A stretch of DNA of 64,000 nucleotides from assembly GCF_021023135.1 (NCBI RefSeq), contig NZ_PGFV01000002.1, forward strand, positions 248,001-312,000. Reading direction: 5' to 3'. Shown one piece after another: positions 1 through 9,017 of the stretch (its first letter is position 1; each line of letters starts with the position of its first letter). The notes beneath the pieces are model-generated. The model saw nothing but the letters and a program-made list of their open reading frames with translations. It was not told the DNA's origin and made no database searches. Source of the DNA: Brevibacterium sp. CCUG 69071 (GTDB lineage Bacteria; Actinomycetota; Actinomycetes; Actinomycetales; Brevibacteriaceae). Both the position numbers and the translations under genes were made by a program.

Positions 1-2
1 CG

Positions 3-1085
3 CGCCTGGTCACGACCTATGACGGAGGGATCATGACGCTCGATGCGCAGACCCTCGAGGTCATCGACGACACGAAGCTCGAGGGCTTCAACCGGGTCAA
101 TCCCGTCGGCGACTCCCGCCATGTCATGGTCTCCGTGGCCGAAGGTTTCCGACTCTTCGATGCCGGGACCTGGAGCGAGCAGCACGGCGATCACGCGCAC
201 AGCTACGCCTCCGCTCCCGCCCTGACCGACACGGTCTTCGAGACCGACACCCCGGGCCACGTCGTGCGCCACGGCGGATCGACGGTGCTCTTCGGCGACG
301 GCGACGGGAAGATCCAGACCTTCGACACCGAGTCCTTCGCCGGGGGCGCACCGGACCCGCAGGTCAGCCAGGCCGAGGAACCGCACCACGGAGTCGCGGT
401 GAAACTCGAGGACGGGTCGATCCTCCACACCATCGGCACCGAGGAGGAGCGCTCCGGGGCGAAGGTCGTCGACGCCGAGGGCAAGGAGATCGCTCGCAGC
501 GAGGACTGCCCCGGCGTCCACGGTGAGGCCGCCGCCGAGGGCGAGGCCATCGCGCTCGGCTGCGAGGACGGGATCCTCCTCTACACAGACGGGAAGTTCA
601 GCAAAGTCGACGCCGAGGACGACTACGGTCGCATCGGCAACCAGGCCGGCAGCGATGAGTCCCCGGTCGTCCTCGGCGACTACAAGGTCGACGAGGACGC
701 CGAACTCGAACGACCGAGCCGCATCAGCCTCACCGATACCGCGGCGGGCACGATGCAGCTCGTCGACCTCGGTTCCTCCTACAGCTTCCGCTCACTGGGC
801 CGCGGACCCGATGGTGAGGCCCTCGTCCTCGGCACCGACGGCACACTCAAAGTCGTCGACCCGGATTCCGGCGACATCGACGAGGAGTACCCGGTCATTG
901 ACGAATGGGAGGAGCCCGTCGATTGGCAGCAGGCCCGCCCGACCCTGTTCGTTCAGGGTCAGAAGGCCTACGTCAGCGACCCGGATAAGTCCGAGCTCCA
1001 CATCGTCGATCTCGGCACCGGGAAGGTGGAGAAGACCGCGGAACTCCCGCACCCCACCGATGAGGTCACCGGCGTCACCGGCTGA
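3..1085 (+). CDS. aztD: AztD-like zinc metallochaperone, 5' end outside window
   Basis: The reading frame is open to the left edge, so the start and any lipoprotein signal are missing. The first internal ATG is at 33. What is visible (about 360 residues) looks like a beta-propeller of short repeats. It carries a His-rich stretch, HGDHAHSY, followed by VRHGG and FGDGDGK, which I recognise from AztD. AztD is the periplasmic or extracellular chaperone that passes zinc to the AztABC zinc ABC importer. The azt transporter genes would be expected just upstream, outside the window. The family call rests on remembered motifs; another secreted propeller protein is possible. Confidence 0.7.
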   Translation, partial: RLVTTYDGGIMTLDAQTLEVIDDTKLEGFNRVNPVGDSRHVMVSVAEGFRLFDAGTWSEQHGDHAHSYASAPALTDTVFETDTPGHVVRHGGSTVLFGDGDGKIQTFDTESFAGGAPDPQVSQAEEPHHGVAVKLEDGSILHTIGTEEERSGAKVVDAEGKEIARSEDCPGVHGEAAAEGEAIALGCEDGILLYTDGKFSKVDAEDDYGRIGNQAGSDESPVVLGDYKVDEDAELERPSRISLTDTAAGTMQLVDLGSSYSFRSLGRGPDGEALVLGTDGTLKVVDPDSGDIDEEYPVIDEWEEPVDWQQARPTLFVQGQKAYVSDPDKSELHIVDLGTGKVEKTAELPHPTDEVTGVTG

Positions 1086-1217
1086 GCCCCACCTCGGCGA
1101 CCTGGGGAAGTGCTCAATATCGGCGTCGACGGATTGCCGCCGAGGTGGATGGGTCATAGCGTAAGAGTGAACCGGGTGTTCGGCCCGGGCTCGACAACCC
1201 CGACAGAGAGGTTCGAC

Positions 1218-2600
1218 ATGTCAACCATGTATCGCGTGACCAACCCGGCGACCGGAGAGGTGGCCGAGGAGTTTCCGACCGCCACGGATTCGGAGATCCT
1301 CGCCGCCCTCGACCGCTCGGCCACGACCTTCACGGATTGGAGTCGGACGACGGTTGCTGAGCGTGCCGCCATCCTCACGAAGGTCTCCGAGATATACGCC
1401 GAACGCGCCGAGGAGCTCGCCTCGGTGATCCAGCTCGAGATGGGCAAGTCCGTTCCCGAGGGCAAGGGCGAGGTCGGCCTGAGCTCGGCGATCTACAAGT
1501 ACTTCGCCGACAACGCCGAGGCGTTCATGGCCGATGAGCCCCTGCGCGGACCCGAGAACGCGACCGCGATGATCCGTCGCAAGCCGGTCGGTTCGCTGCT
1601 GGGCATCATGCCCTGGAACTTCCCGTACTACCAGGTGGCCAGGTTCGCCGCGCCCAACCTCGCACTCGGCAACACGATCCTGCTCAAGCATGCTCCGCAG
1701 TGCCCGCGCTCGGCCCAGATCATGGAGGAGATCTTCATCGAGGCCGGGCTGCCCGAGGGTGCGTACATCAACATCTACGCGAGCAACGAGCAGGTCGCCG
1801 ACCTCATCCTGCCCGACCCCCGCAACCACGGTGTGTCCCTGACCGGGTCCGAGCGGGCCGGTGCGGCCGTGGCCGCGGAGGCGGGCAAGAACCTCAAGAA
1901 GGTCGTCCTCGAGCTCGGCGGATCCGATCCCTACATCCTGCTGGACTCGGCGGACGTCAAGGAGTCCGCGAAGACCTTCTTCAACACCCGCATGGGCAAC
2001 ACCGGCCAGGCCTGCAACTCGCCGAAGCGGATGATCGTCATGGACGACCTCTACGAGGACTTCGTCTCCTCCATCACCGAGGCGGCCAAGACGATCACCC
2101 CGGAGACCCCGGGTCAGGAGGGCTCCCGCCTCTCCCCGCTGTCCTCAGTGGCGGCGGCCGACCGGTTCGTCGAGCAGGTCCAGGACACCGTCAGCGGCGG
2201 TGCCACCCTGCTCGCCGGCGGTAAGAAGTACGACGGCGGCGGCGCCTTTGTCGAACCCGTGGTGCTCACGGATGTGAAGAAGGGCATGCGCGGCTACTAC
2301 GAAGAGCTGTTCGGCCCTGCCGTCATCGTCTACAGGGTCGGCAGCGAGGAGGAGGCCGTGGAACTGGCCAACGACACTCCGTTCGGTCTCGGTGCCGCGG
2401 TGTTCTCCGATGACATCGAGCGCGCCGAGCGCGTGGGCTCCCAGATCGACTCGGGCATGGTCTTCCTCAATTCCCCCGAGGGCTCACGCGAGTTCCTGCC
2501 CTTCGGCGGAGTCAAGCGCTCCGGCGTCGGCCGGGAGCTCGGACCGCTGGCCATGGACGAGTTCGTCAACAAGCAGCTCGTCTACAGGTCAGAAGCCTGA
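1218..2600 (+). CDS. NAD(P)-dependent aldehyde dehydrogenase (succinate-semialdehyde dehydrogenase-like)
   Basis: A 460-residue aldehyde dehydrogenase, close to the usual 450-490. The Rossmann-region signature PWNFP is at about 132-136, the general base is Glu232 in LELGG, and the catalytic Cys266 is in GQACNS. The C-terminal [14 protein letters not shown] stretch is typical of the GabD branch. It would oxidise a semialdehyde or other aldehyde to the acid in the cytosol. The open frame extends back to 1110, but the ATG at 1218 has a GAGAG ribosome site 8 bases upstream and gives the family N-terminus. Substrate cannot be read from sequence. The neighbouring fatty acid permease suggests carbon-acid metabolism, but a strong hairpin separates the two genes. 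Confidence 0.9.
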   Translation: MSTMYRVTNPATGEVAEEFPTATDSEILAALDRSATTFTDWSRTTVAERAAILTKVSEIYAERAEELASVIQLEMGKSVPEGKGEVGLSSAIYKYFADNAEAFMADEPLRGPENATAMIRRKPVGSLLGIMPWNFPYYQVARFAAPNLALGNTILLKHAPQCPRSAQIMEEIFIEAGLPEGAYINIYASNEQVADLILPDPRNHGVSLTGSERAGAAVAAEAGKNLKKVVLELGGSDPYILLDSADVKESAKTFFNTRMGNTGQACNSPKRMIVMDDLYEDFVSSITEAAKTITPETPGQEGSRLSPLSSVAAADRFVEQVQDTVSGGATLLAGGKKYDGGGAFVEPVVLTDVKKGMRGYYEELFGPAVIVYRVGSEEEAVELANDTPFGLGAAVFSDDIERAERVGSQIDSGMVFLNSPEGSREFLPFGGVKRSGVGRELGPLAMDEFVNKQLVYRSEA

Positions 2601-2626
2601 TCGTCATCGCCCTCTGACCGGGCAGT

Positions 2627-2665
2627 TCGCCGGCGTCGACCGCACCATGCGGTCGGCGCCGGCGA
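2627..2665 (+). terminator. Long stem hairpin after the aldehyde dehydrogenase
   Basis: Two arms (2627-2644 and 2648-2665) pair over 18 positions with a single T-G wobble and a 3-base loop, CCA. The hairpin lies 27 bases after the stop codon. It is followed only by TTGTATG rather than a T-run, as is common in high-GC actinobacteria. It probably ends the aldehyde dehydrogenase transcript. Confidence 0.75.
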
Positions 2666-2709
2666 TTGTATGCTGGGAACACACAGGTTTTTCTCAGCAG
2701 GAGGTCCTC

Positions 2710-4089
2710 ATGTCGGCACCGAAGCCGTCGACCCACGTCAACGCTGCAGCCTCGAAGGGTTTCATGCGTCCCATCAACCGCTTCCTCGAGCAGTGGATAC
2801 CGTCGGCGCTGACGTTTGCCATCGTGCTCACCCTCATCGTCGCCGTCCTCGCCTTCATCCTCACCGGGGCCGGCCCCGCCGAGGTGGTCACCGGCTGGGG
2901 CGAGGGACTGGCGGGACTCCTCGAGTTCATGACGCAGATGTGCCTCATCCTCCTCCTCGGCCACATCCTCGCCAACACCGGCCCGGTGCAGAAGCTGCTC
3001 TCCCGACTGGCTCGAGTGCCCGGCAGCCCGGCCTTCGCCTATGTCTTCGTCTTCCTCGTCGCCGCGATCGCCAGCCTCATCACCTGGGGCCTGGGTCTGG
3101 TTGTCGGGGCGCTGCTGGCGCGGGAGATCGCCGTTCAGGCCCGCAGCCGCGGACTCAAGGTCCACTTCCCGCTGCTCGTCGCCTCCGGCTACTCGGGCTT
3201 CGTCGTCTGGCATATGGGCTATTCGGGATCGGGGCCGCTCACCGCGGCCACTCCTGATTCCTTCCTCGCCGAATCCCTCGGCGGTCAGGTCGTGCCCGTG
3301 AGCGAGACGATCTTCTCCGCCTGGAACATGCTCGCCGTCCTCGGCGTCATCATCGTCTGCGGACTGCTCATCTTCCTCATCGCCCCGAAGCAGGATGCCC
3401 CGGTCTACGAGTTGCCCCAATCGGTCGACTCCGAATCCCGGAGCACCGTCGACGAGGAGGTCGTCACCCCTGCCGACCGCATCGATGCCTCTCGGATACT
3501 CACTCTCATCGTCGGGCTCGCTCTCGTCGTCTACCTCGTCATCCACTTCGCGCAGGGCGGAGGGCTGACCCTCGACATCGTCAACTGGTCGTTCCTCGCC
3601 CTGATCTTCCTTCTCGTCCGCAACCCCTTCGAGCTCATTCACCTGACGAAGGGGGCCGCCTCGAACGTCGGCGAGATCCTGCTCCAATTCCCGCTCTACG
3701 CCGGGATCCTCGGCATCATGTCCGCGACGGGTCTCATCCAGGTCTTCTCCGATGCCCTCGTGTCGATCGCGAATCCGACCACCTTCGGGGTGCTCGCGCT
3801 CATCTCGGCCGGTCTCGTCAACTTCTTCGTCCCCTCCGGCGGAGGACAGTTCGCGGTGCAGGGGCCGATCATGCTCGATGCGGCGAATCAGCTGGGCGTC
3901 GATCCGTCCGTTGCGATCATGGCCGTGTCCTACGGCGACCAGTGGACGAATATGCTCCAGCCCTTCTGGGCGCTGCCGGTGCTCGCGATCGCGGGACTGA
4001 AGATGCGCGACATCCTCGGCTACACTTCGGTGACCTTCCTCGGCTCCGGTGTGGTGATGGCGCTCGCCCTGTTCTTCGTGTCCCTATAG
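2710..4089 (+). CDS. Short-chain fatty acid transporter, AtoE family
   Basis: A 459-residue integral membrane protein with about 11-12 hydrophobic segments. The segment near the C-terminus reading FFVPSGGGQFAVQGP, followed by SYGDQWTNMLQPFWALP, is the hallmark of the AtoE/TIGR00366 short-chain fatty acid permeases (acetoacetate, butyrate and similar acids). The start at 2710 is set by a strong AGGAGG site at 2698-2703. It has its own leader after the hairpin at 2627-2665, so it is probably transcribed alone. Substrate is inferred from the family. Confidence 0.85.
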   Translation: MSAPKPSTHVNAAASKGFMRPINRFLEQWIPSALTFAIVLTLIVAVLAFILTGAGPAEVVTGWGEGLAGLLEFMTQMCLILLLGHILANTGPVQKLLSRLARVPGSPAFAYVFVFLVAAIASLITWGLGLVVGALLAREIAVQARSRGLKVHFPLLVASGYSGFVVWHMGYSGSGPLTAATPDSFLAESLGGQVVPVSETIFSAWNMLAVLGVIIVCGLLIFLIAPKQDAPVYELPQSVDSESRSTVDEEVVTPADRIDASRILTLIVGLALVVYLVIHFAQGGGLTLDIVNWSFLALIFLLVRNPFELIHLTKGAASNVGEILLQFPLYAGILGIMSATGLIQVFSDALVSIANPTTFGVLALISAGLVNFFVPSGGGQFAVQGPIMLDAANQLGVDPSVAIMAVSYGDQWTNMLQPFWALPVLAIAGLKMRDILGYTSVTFLGSGVVMALALFFVSL

Positions 4090-4152
4090 CGCTTCAGGTC
4101 CCGGTGTCAGTTCCTGTTGTCAGGGCTCGTTGTCGGGTCCGGTGTCGGGTCC

Positions 4153-4211
4153 CGTCACGGTGACGATTCGTCCCCTAGGAGGTTACCCCTGACTACGGTA
4201 TGGTAGCCTCC
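4153..4211. promoter_or_regulatory. Palindrome and inverted repeat upstream of the BCCT transporter
   Basis: In the 271-bp gap before the transporter there is a perfect 13-bp palindrome (CGTCAC-G-GTGACG, 4153-4165). Downstream is a 10-bp inverted repeat with one mismatch (GGAGGTTACC at 4178-4187, GGTAGCCTCC at 4202-4211). Either could be an operator or an RNA hairpin in the leader. No regulator gene is adjacent, so function is inference only. Confidence 0.4.
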
Positions 4212-4360
4212 ATGGTTGGCCCCATCCCCGCCAGCGGGGAGCGCGGGAATGCGAATGCCGACGTGCCGCAGCGGCACGGTTCACCAGGTTCGGTCGAGTG
4301 CAGCCATTCGACCGGGCGCAGATGCCAGGACGCCACCTCGTCCCACGAAGGAGCGATCAG

Positions 4361-6433
4361 ATGCCAGCCACAGCGGACAGACCCGCAGAGAAGCCGAAGA
4401 AGAAGGATAAGTCCGCGTTGCCGCCTGTCAACAAGCCGGTCTTCATCGCCGCGGCCCTTGGCACATTGGCGATCACGATCTGGGCACTCATCGCCCCGAC
4501 CAACGCCGAGGCGGTCCTCGGTGCCGTCGTCGGCTGGACCTCCGATTGGTTCGGTTGGTTCTACGTCCTCCTCGTCGCCGTCGTTCTCGTCTTCGTCATC
4601 TATCTCGCCGCTTCGAAGTACGGGACGACCAAGCTCGGTCCCGAGCATTCGAAGCCCGAATTCGGTTTGATGGCCTGGGCGTCGATGCTCTTCGCCGCGG
4701 GCATCAGCACGGACCTCATGTTCTTCGCAGTGGCGGAGCCGGTGACGCAGTATCTCGCTCCACCGAGCACGGAACCCGAGACCGTCGATGCCGCTCGCGA
4801 GGCCACCGTGTGGACGCTGTTCCATTACGGGCTCAGCGGCTGGGGCCTTTACGCGCTCATGGGCATGGCTCTGGCATACTTCGCCTATCGGATGAATATG
4901 CCTCTGGCGATCCGTTCGGCGCTCGCCCCGATCTTCGGCCAGCGAGTCAAGGGCGGTCTCGGTGACACCGTCGACTTCGCTGCCCTGCTCGGCACGGTCT
5001 TCGGCGTCGCCACGTCCCTGGGCATCGGCGTGGTCATGGTCAACACCGGTCTCAACACCGTCTTCGGCCTGCCGCTGACCACCGGTGCACAGGTCGGCAT
5101 CGTCGTCATCGGCGTGGCCGTGGCCACCCTGTCCGCGGTCTCGGGCGTGGACAAGGGCATCAAGTTCCTGTCTCTGCTGAATGTGCTCCTCGCCGTCCTG
5201 CTCAGCCTGTGGGTGCTCGTGGCCGGCAACACTCAGTTCCTCCTCAACGCCTTCGTGCTCAATGTCGTCGACGTGGTCCGCCTGTTCCCGGACATGGTCG
5301 GACAGACCTTCGCCTTCGAGGACACCGGCACATGGATGACTGACTGGACGCTGTTCTTCTGGGCCTGGTGGATCGCCTTCGCCTCCTTCGTCGGACTGTT
5401 CCTCGCCCGCATCTCCCGGGGCCGGACCATCCGCCAGTTCGTCCTCGGTACTCTGACCATCCCGTTCATCTACATCATCATGTGGATCTCGATCTACGGG
5501 AATTCGGCGCTCGACCTCATCCGCAGCGGTGACAAGGAATTCGGCGAACGCACCATGCTCAACCCGGAGGGCGGCTTCTACGAGTTGCTGTCGAACTATC
5601 CCGGCTTCATGGTCATCGCCGCTCTTGCCACTGTGACCGCGCTGCTCTTCTACGTCACGACCGCGGACTCCGCGGCCCTCGTCATGGCCAACCTCTCCTC
5701 CCGTCTGCCGACCCCGCAGGATGACGGACGGCCGGGACTGCGGATCTTCTGGGCCGTGGCCACCGGAGCCCTGACCATCGCGATGCTCATCGTCGGCGGC
5801 GTCGGAGCGCTGCAGAACGCCACCGTCATCATGGGCCTGCCCTTCGCGTTCGTCGTCATCCTCGTCATGATCGGGCTCTACAAGGCCTTGCGGGTCGAGG
5901 CCCATCGGGCCAACAGTGTCGACCAGAGTCTGCCGGCCTCGCTGGCCCGCAGATCTGGACGCGACCACGAGAAGTGGCAGCAACAGCTGGCACGGGTCCT
6001 CGCCTTCCCGAGCGGGAACAGGGCACGAGACTTCGAGTCGACCGTGCTGATCCCGACCCTGACCGAGATCGCCGATGAGATGAAGGGCCGGGGTGTTGAT
6101 GCCCGCTGCGGGCGGATCAACGTCGAAGGCCATTTCGTCGACGAAAGCGAGGACTGGGACCTTATCCAGCTCGAGGTCGACGGCGAAGGTCAGTTCCCCT
6201 TCCGCTACCAGATCTGGCCGCACAAGGTCAGCGTGCCGTCGTTCGGCGGACGGGTGCCGCGGGGAACCGAGGACTACTACCGGATGGAGGTCTACCTCGA
6301 CGGCGGTGCCGGTCAGGGCTACGACATCATGGGCTACTCGAAGGGTCAGCTCATCGACGACGTGCTCGACAAATACGAACGGCATGTCGAGTTCCTCCAG
6401 ATGCAGGAGAACATCTCAAACGGCGACGACTGA
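4361..6433 (+). CDS. BCCT family choline/glycine-betaine transporter, BetT-like
   Basis: A 690-residue transporter with a basic Lys-rich N-terminus, 12 predicted membrane segments and a soluble C-terminal extension from about residue 505. BCCT signatures are present: FFAVAEPVTQY in the early core, WTLFHYGLSGWGLYALMG, and the aromatic FFWAWWIAFASFVGLFLARISRGRT of the substrate-binding helix. The length and the YLAPP segment resemble BetT, a proton-coupled choline transporter, more than the shorter BetP types. The likely role is uptake of choline or betaine for osmoprotection. The start at 4361 is chosen because GAAGGAG sits 8 bases upstream. The frame also runs back to 4298, but without a ribosome site. 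Exact substrate is uncertain. Confidence 0.9.
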   Translation: MPATADRPAEKPKKKDKSALPPVNKPVFIAAALGTLAITIWALIAPTNAEAVLGAVVGWTSDWFGWFYVLLVAVVLVFVIYLAASKYGTTKLGPEHSKPEFGLMAWASMLFAAGISTDLMFFAVAEPVTQYLAPPSTEPETVDAAREATVWTLFHYGLSGWGLYALMGMALAYFAYRMNMPLAIRSALAPIFGQRVKGGLGDTVDFAALLGTVFGVATSLGIGVVMVNTGLNTVFGLPLTTGAQVGIVVIGVAVATLSAVSGVDKGIKFLSLLNVLLAVLLSLWVLVAGNTQFLLNAFVLNVVDVVRLFPDMVGQTFAFEDTGTWMTDWTLFFWAWWIAFASFVGLFLARISRGRTIRQFVLGTLTIPFIYIIMWISIYGNSALDLIRSGDKEFGERTMLNPEGGFYELLSNYPGFMVIAALATVTALLFYVTTADSAALVMANLSSRLPTPQDDGRPGLRIFWAVATGALTIAMLIVGGVGALQNATVIMGLPFAFVVILVMIGLYKALRVEAHRANSVDQSLPASLARRSGRDHEKWQQQLARVLAFPSGNRARDFESTVLIPTLTEIADEMKGRGVDARCGRINVEGHFVDESEDWDLIQLEVDGEGQFPFRYQIWPHKVSVPSFGGRVPRGTEDYYRMEVYLDGGAGQGYDIMGYSKGQLIDDVLDKYERHVEFLQMQENISNGDD

Positions 6434-6450
6434 GTCGCACCGAACCCACC

Positions 6451-6500
6451 CCGCGCCCGGCGGCGATGACGAAGCCTCTGTCATCGGCCTCCGGGCGCGG
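6451..6500 (+). terminator. Branched GC-rich hairpin after the BCCT transporter
   Basis: A perfect 10-bp outer stem (CCGCGCCCGG at 6451-6460, CCGGGCGCGG at 6491-6500) encloses a second perfect 7-bp stem (CGATGAC and GTCATCG). It lies 17 bases after the stop codon. It also shows that the in-frame ATG at 6466 is unlikely to be the start of the next gene. Confidence 0.75.
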
Positions 6501-6552
6501 TGTCGTGACCGCGGCCTCGGCCCGGGTCAGTGCGGCGCGATACGGTAGCGCT

Positions 6553-7263
6553 ATGGATGAGACACAGGCGCGGACCGACAGCGGCGATTCGGGCGAGACA
6601 CCCGGTTCCGGCGACACTGGCTGGCCAGCCGGGAGCGCGGGCAACCCGGCCGGAGGCAAGAACGGGCCAGCCGGAGGCGTGGTCATCGGCGAAGACGGCC
6701 TCGCCCGCACCCCCTGGGCCTACGGCGATCCGCTGCTGCTGGACTACTACGACACCGAGTGGGGCCTGCCCGTCCGCGATGAATCGGGACTGTTCGAACG
6801 GCTGAGCCTCGAAGGCTTCCAGGCGGGACTGTCGTGGCTGACGATCCTGAAGAAGCGCGAACGCTTCCGTGAGGTCTTCGCAAAATTCGACGCCGAGACG
6901 GTCGCCGGCTTCGGTGATACCGAGATCGAGACGCTGCTCAGCGATCCCGGAATCATCCGTCATCGCGGGAAGATCGAGGCCTGCATCGGCAATGCCAGGG
7001 CAGTTCTGTCCATGCGTGAGGAGGGCGGGATCGCCGATTTCATCTGGGGCTTCCGACCCGAGGACACCCCGCGCCCCCGCACGGTCGCTGAGATCCCGAC
7101 CACCGGAGAGGAATCCGTGGCGCTGTCGAAGGCACTGAAGAAGAAGGGCTTCCGATTCGTCGGACCGACGACGATGTATGCGCTGATGGAGGCCATCGGC
7201 ATGGTCGACACCCATCTCATCGACTCCCATCGTCGGGGCACCTCGGGAGTGTGGTCGGAGTGA
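6553..7263 (+). CDS. tag: DNA-3-methyladenine glycosylase I family protein without most zinc ligands
   Basis: A 236-residue protein. About 45 Gly/Ser/Pro-rich residues precede a complete Tag domain: DPLLLDYYDTEWG, LEGFQAGLSWLTILKKR, GIIRHRGKI, ALKKKGFRFVGPTT. Tag removes 3-methyladenine from alkylated DNA in base excision repair. In E. coli Tag, zinc is held by Cys4, His17, His175 and Cys179. The aligned positions here are Thr53, Tyr66, His221 and Ser225, so only one ligand remains. The start is uncertain; an ATG at 6466 is in frame but lies inside a hairpin. The Nudix gene overlaps its 3' end by 13 bases, suggesting one transcript for alkylation and nucleotide-pool repair. Confidence 0.85.
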   Translation: MDETQARTDSGDSGETPGSGDTGWPAGSAGNPAGGKNGPAGGVVIGEDGLARTPWAYGDPLLLDYYDTEWGLPVRDESGLFERLSLEGFQAGLSWLTILKKRERFREVFAKFDAETVAGFGDTEIETLLSDPGIIRHRGKIEACIGNARAVLSMREEGGIADFIWGFRPEDTPRPRTVAEIPTTGEESVALSKALKKKGFRFVGPTTMYALMEAIGMVDTHLIDSHRRGTSGVWSE

Positions 7264-7739
7264 AGGACGCGGGCGAAGGGAAGGAAGTGACCGGAGTGAA
7301 GGACATTCGGGTCTCCGCGCTGGTCCTGTTCCACCCGGACCGGGCGGAGCTGCTGATGGTGCGCAAGAGAGGAACGAGCTCCTTCATGCTTCCCGGCGGC
7401 AAACCCGAGTACGGGGAGAGCCCCGAGGAGACGATCATCAGGGAGATCGACGAGGAACTGGGGCTGCAGCTGTTCCCGGAGCGGCTCTTCCCTCTGGGCA
7501 CATTCACGGCCGCGGCCGCTAACGAAGCCGAGCACACGGTCACCGGCGACGTATTCAGCTACGATGGCGTTCCTCCTGAACTCAATGTCGAGGCGGTCGA
7601 GCATCTCGCGGAGATCGCCGAGGCGCTCTGGGTGCCGTTCGATCCGCTTCCGTCGGACACGGCCGAACGCCAGTTCGCCCCTCTGACCAGGCACGAGGTG
7701 ATACCCGCGCTTAGGGAGAACGGACTGCTGCCGCGCTGA
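7251..7739 (+). CDS. Nudix hydrolase
   Basis: A protein of about 162 residues with a full Nudix box, G-x5-E-x7-REIDEELGL, following MLPGGK. It would hydrolyse a nucleoside diphosphate linked to another moiety; the substrate is not predictable. Starts are ambiguous. The ATG at 7251 overlaps the glycosylase gene, while in-frame GTG codons at 7287 and 7296 lie close to GGGAAGGA and would remove a non-conserved N-terminus. Coupling to the tag gene suggests a house-cleaning role, which is inference. Confidence 0.85.
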   Translation: MVGVKDAGEGKEVTGVKDIRVSALVLFHPDRAELLMVRKRGTSSFMLPGGKPEYGESPEETIIREIDEELGLQLFPERLFPLGTFTAAAANEAEHTVTGDVFSYDGVPPELNVEAVEHLAEIAEALWVPFDPLPSDTAERQFAPLTRHEVIPALRENGLLPR

Positions 7740-7877
7740 GAGCCAGGCTCGCCTCGGTGGCCGGGCGGAACCGGACACACTCATCAAGCAGCCTTTCCTC
7801 ATCGAGGGCTCGGTGTGCTCTACGATTGTGCCTTGTACACGCTGAGGCGAGAGCCCCGAGCACGATGGAGAGTCGTC

Positions 7878-8966
7878 ATGAGCGAGAAGTTCGACAGTCG
7901 TCCGCGGGTCGCGGCGACCCCGCTGACTGAGGATTCGACGGCTCCGGCACAGGCGGCTCACGGGGACGAACAGCGCAAACCGAGCACGCCCACGAAGATC
8001 GCATGGCCGGTGCGCAAGCATATCCTCAGCAACACCGCGCGTCGACTGGTGACCGATCAGTGCCTCGATCTCGCCGCTGGCCTGACCTTCTACGCCCTGC
8101 TCTCCGCGGCACCGTCGGTCCTGGCGCTGGTCTCCCTGCTCGGTGTCCTCGGCGAGGCCGAATCCACGTTGGAGACCGTGCTCGGCCTGACTCAGGAGAT
8201 GTCGCGCGAGGCCGCCGAGGCGATCCGCCCGATCATCACGGAACTGACCTCGACTCCCGCCGCCGGACTCACCCTCGTCATCAGCGTGATCGTCGCCGTC
8301 TGGTCGGCGTCGAAGTACGTCGGAGCCTTCGGTCGTGCCATGAACAAGGTCTACGAGGTCGAGGAGGGCAGGCCGCTGTGGAAGCTCAAGCCGATCGAGC
8401 TGCTCATCACCGCCGCCATCCTCGTTCTCACCGCGGCGCTGGGGCTGCTGCTCGTGATCTCGGGACCCGTCGCCGAATCGATCGGTCGCTTCTTCGGTCT
8501 CGGCGAGGTGGCCGTCCTCATCTGGAACGCGGCGAAGTGGCCGGTCATCATCGTCTTCGTCATGCTGCTCATTGCGCTGCTCTACTACGCGACCCCGAAC
8601 GTGAAGCGGCCGAAGTTCCGATGGCTGAGCCTCGGCGCGATGGTCGCACTCGCCGTGCTGGTCATCATATCGCTCGGCTTCATCCTCTACATCAATAACT
8701 TCAGCAGCTACAACGCCACCTACGGTGCGATCGGCGGCGTGATCGTCGGATTCGCTTGGCTGTGGATGGCGAACGTGTCGCTGCTCTTCGGTGCCGAACT
8801 CGATGCGGAGATCGAGCGCGGTCGGCAGCTGCAGGCGGGCATTCCCGCCGAGGAGACGATCCAGCTGTCCCCGCGCGACACCCGGCAGATCCGCAAGGCA
8901 CACGAGCGGGAGGCCAGCTCGATCGAGCGTGGGCGCGAACTCCGCAGCGACCTCGGCGAGCAGTGA
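7878..8966 (+). CDS. YihY/BrkB family inner-membrane protein
   Basis: A 362-residue protein with six hydrophobic segments and the family core: LAAGLTFYALLSAAPSVLALVS, then SASKYVGAFGRAMNKVYEVEE, and YYATPNVKRPKFRW. The C-terminus ends in LLFGAELDAEIERGRQLQ. The family was once annotated as ribonuclease BN, but it is an uncharacterised membrane family. The start at 7878 follows GGAG with 7-base spacing. The hydrophilic tail is rich in Arg and Glu. A 16-bp direct repeat duplicates the last four codons plus the stop just downstream. Confidence 0.85.
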   Translation: MSEKFDSRPRVAATPLTEDSTAPAQAAHGDEQRKPSTPTKIAWPVRKHILSNTARRLVTDQCLDLAAGLTFYALLSAAPSVLALVSLLGVLGEAESTLETVLGLTQEMSREAAEAIRPIITELTSTPAAGLTLVISVIVAVWSASKYVGAFGRAMNKVYEVEEGRPLWKLKPIELLITAAILVLTAALGLLLVISGPVAESIGRFFGLGEVAVLIWNAAKWPVIIVFVMLLIALLYYATPNVKRPKFRWLSLGAMVALAVLVIISLGFILYINNFSSYNATYGAIGGVIVGFAWLWMANVSLLFGAELDAEIERGRQLQAGIPAEETIQLSPRDTRQIRKAHEREASSIERGRELRSDLGEQ

Positions 8967-8990
8967 GCCGATCGCTCGGCGAGCAGTGAG
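8952..8990 (+). repeat. 16-bp direct repeat spanning the stop codon of the YihY gene
   Basis: CTCGGCGAGCAGTGAG occurs at 8952-8967 and again at 8975-8990. The first copy includes the stop codon of the preceding gene. It looks like a small tandem duplication of the gene end. Confidence 0.8.
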
Positions 8991-9017
8991 ACAGTTGCTC
9001 GGTCCGGCGCTCTCGTC

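Noticed and set aside
2566..3687. 373-codon leftward frame opposite the AtoE gene
   Set aside because: Low-complexity antisense frame of a clear membrane permease.
4090..4360. A riboswitch before the betaine/choline transporter
   Set aside because: Only simple inverted repeats are visible; nothing resembles a known aptamer core.
4193..6385. 730-codon leftward open frame opposite the BCCT transporter
   Set aside because: Composition is Asp/Gly/Arg/His-rich with no family motif and it is the complement of an obvious transporter. High GC makes such antisense frames common.
6960..8903. 647-codon leftward frame spanning the Tag, Nudix and YihY genes
   Set aside because: Antisense to three recognisable genes and without any motif.
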